Assembly (NCBI RefSeq): GCF_011040385.1
Contig: NZ_JAAIKB010000003.1
Location: 310,001 to 374,000, forward strand
DNA length: 64,000 nt
From: Falsiroseomonas algicola
Lineage (GTDB): Bacteria; Pseudomonadota; Alphaproteobacteria; Acetobacterales; Acetobacteraceae
Reading direction: 5' to 3'
Under the pieces are notes generated by a model that made no database searches, was not told the origin of the DNA, and saw nothing but the letters and a program-made list of their open reading frames with translations. Made by a program: the position numbers and the translations under genes. Below are positions 63,400 through 64,000 of the stretch, in pieces (the stretch's first letter is position 1; each line of letters opens with the position of its first letter).

Positions 63400-64000
63400 C
63401 TAGGCGGCTCTTCTGTCGTCGCTCTCGCCTGCGACATGGAGGCCCGACAAGTCCACCTCCGGGTAACTTAACAGCGCGAGCGTCGCGGCAACTGCCTTCA
63501 ACCCTGGCCCTTTGTCGTATCGCACGGCGCCTTCGCTCCCCTGCCTCGCGTGGCCCATGAGGAAGTCAACATGGCGCTCTTGCTGGTGATCCGTAATGGT
63601 ATCGCGCAGACGCGTGATGGCGTTGTGGCGGAAGGCGTGCATCGCCACTCCGGGCCGAAAGACCTTGATGGCCCGGCGATACTCGACAAACCAGCGCGTA
63701 ATGCGCGGCCCGCGCTTGCAATCCTTACCCTGCGGCGCGAGGTCGGGGAACAGCGGATCATTTGGGTTCGGCGCCGTCTTGGCGACATAGGCCAGGAAGC
63801 CAAGACGGATTAGCTCCGCGTGAAGCGGGATGACGCGGGTTGCGGCTTCGCTCTTGAGTGAGCGATCCCCGGCCTCGCCGTTATCCTTCGTCTCGACAAG
63901 GCGCAGCGCCCAGGTTCCTTCGTCATGCCATACGTCGCGCCTGTAGAGGTCTGCGAACTCCTCAAGGCGTGCGCCGTGATAGAGGGCGAGGATTGGCAAC
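63400..64000 (-). CDS. Tyrosine recombinase/integrase of the island (C-terminal part)
   Basis: The catalytic domain of a phage-type integrase; its N-terminal arm- and core-binding parts lie off the right edge. Catalytic residues present: first Arg in YHGARLEEFADL, HAFRHNAITRL (His-x-x-Arg), the GH of LMGHARQ, and Tyr in GAVRYDKGPG. It should insert the element into the tRNA-Gln 3' end whose remnant is at 58839. A 12-bp palindrome CCGCCTAGGCGG spans its stop codon. Confidence 0.9.
   Translation of the reverse strand, partial: LPILALYHGARLEEFADLYRRDVWHDEGTWALRLVETKDNGEAGDRSLKSEAATRVIPLHAELIRLGFLAYVAKTAPNPNDPLFPDLAPQGKDCKRGPRITRWFVEYRRAIKVFRPGVAMHAFRHNAITRLRDTITDHQQERHVDFLMGHARQGSEGAVRYDKGPGLKAVAATLALLSYPEVDLSGLHVAGESDDRRAA

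Overview
The window is very GC-rich bacterial DNA with long open frames antisense to most genes. The gene content suggests an Alphaproteobacterium of the Acetobacteraceae, Roseomonas-like: several orphan tripartite-tricarboxylate (Bug/TctC) receptors, hydantoinase/oxoprolinase, a periplasmic PaoABC-type aldehyde dehydrogenase, a MoeA fused to a periplasmic-binding-protein-like domain, and many peptide and sugar ABC transporters. The taxonomy is inferred from gene style only; no rRNA or complete tRNA is present.

Layout. 1-2.7 kb: RND efflux operon (partial permease plus adaptor) and an MFS exporter that ends the hyuA-hyuB operon (2.7-6.4 kb). 6.5-10 kb: HU protein and two consecutive MoeA-type genes. 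10.1-15.7 kb: a catabolic locus with a GntR regulator, extradiol dioxygenase and TctC receptor, facing a malate/lactate-dehydrogenase-family enzyme and an alpha/beta hydrolase; the regulator and hydrolase promoters share a 13-bp TTCGAA-centred motif. 15.7-21.7 kb: DUF2161 protein, Cache-PAS histidine kinase, a two-gene aerotaxis receptor (Aer-type PAS protein overlapping an MCP), and a GST. 21.7-27.5 kb: a SARP/BTAD-TPR regulator with PAP2 phosphatase and papain-like protease genes, divergent from an AOS-family aminotransferase homologue that has lost its PLP lysine. Between them lie five 11-bp-spaced repeats, the architecture expected of a SARP operator. 27.5-36.3 kb: a peptide-type ABC operon with two paralogous 598-aa binding proteins and an M20 amidohydrolase. 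36.3-39.9 kb: HD-GYP protein and OmpR-type regulator, then GH8 glucanase and MlaA. 39.9-47.3 kb: LacI regulator, sugar-type ABC transporter, bicupin and MetE-like methyltransferase, with a clear LacI operator. 47.4-49 kb: DUF35 and thiolase-like pair. 49.3-53.1 kb: PaoABC-like molybdoenzyme. 53.2-58.8 kb: two more TctC receptors, degradative HMG-CoA reductase, a MocR regulator and an AhpD/CMD-like protein.

From 58,839 bp to the right edge the window enters an integrated element. It starts at a 17-bp copy of the 3' end of a tRNA-Gln gene on the minus strand. It carries a RelA/SpoT-domain synthetase, a serine recombinase, a ParB-like protein, an HNH-like protein with a small partner, paired hairpin repeats, and a tyrosine integrase that runs off the window. 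Its genes are visibly less GC-biased than the chromosome.

The leading candidates for something undescribed are (i) the SARP-regulated locus with a predicted PLP-less AOS pseudoenzyme, PAP2 phosphatase and papain-like protease, and (ii) the (p)ppGpp-synthetase-like gene in the tRNA-Gln island.
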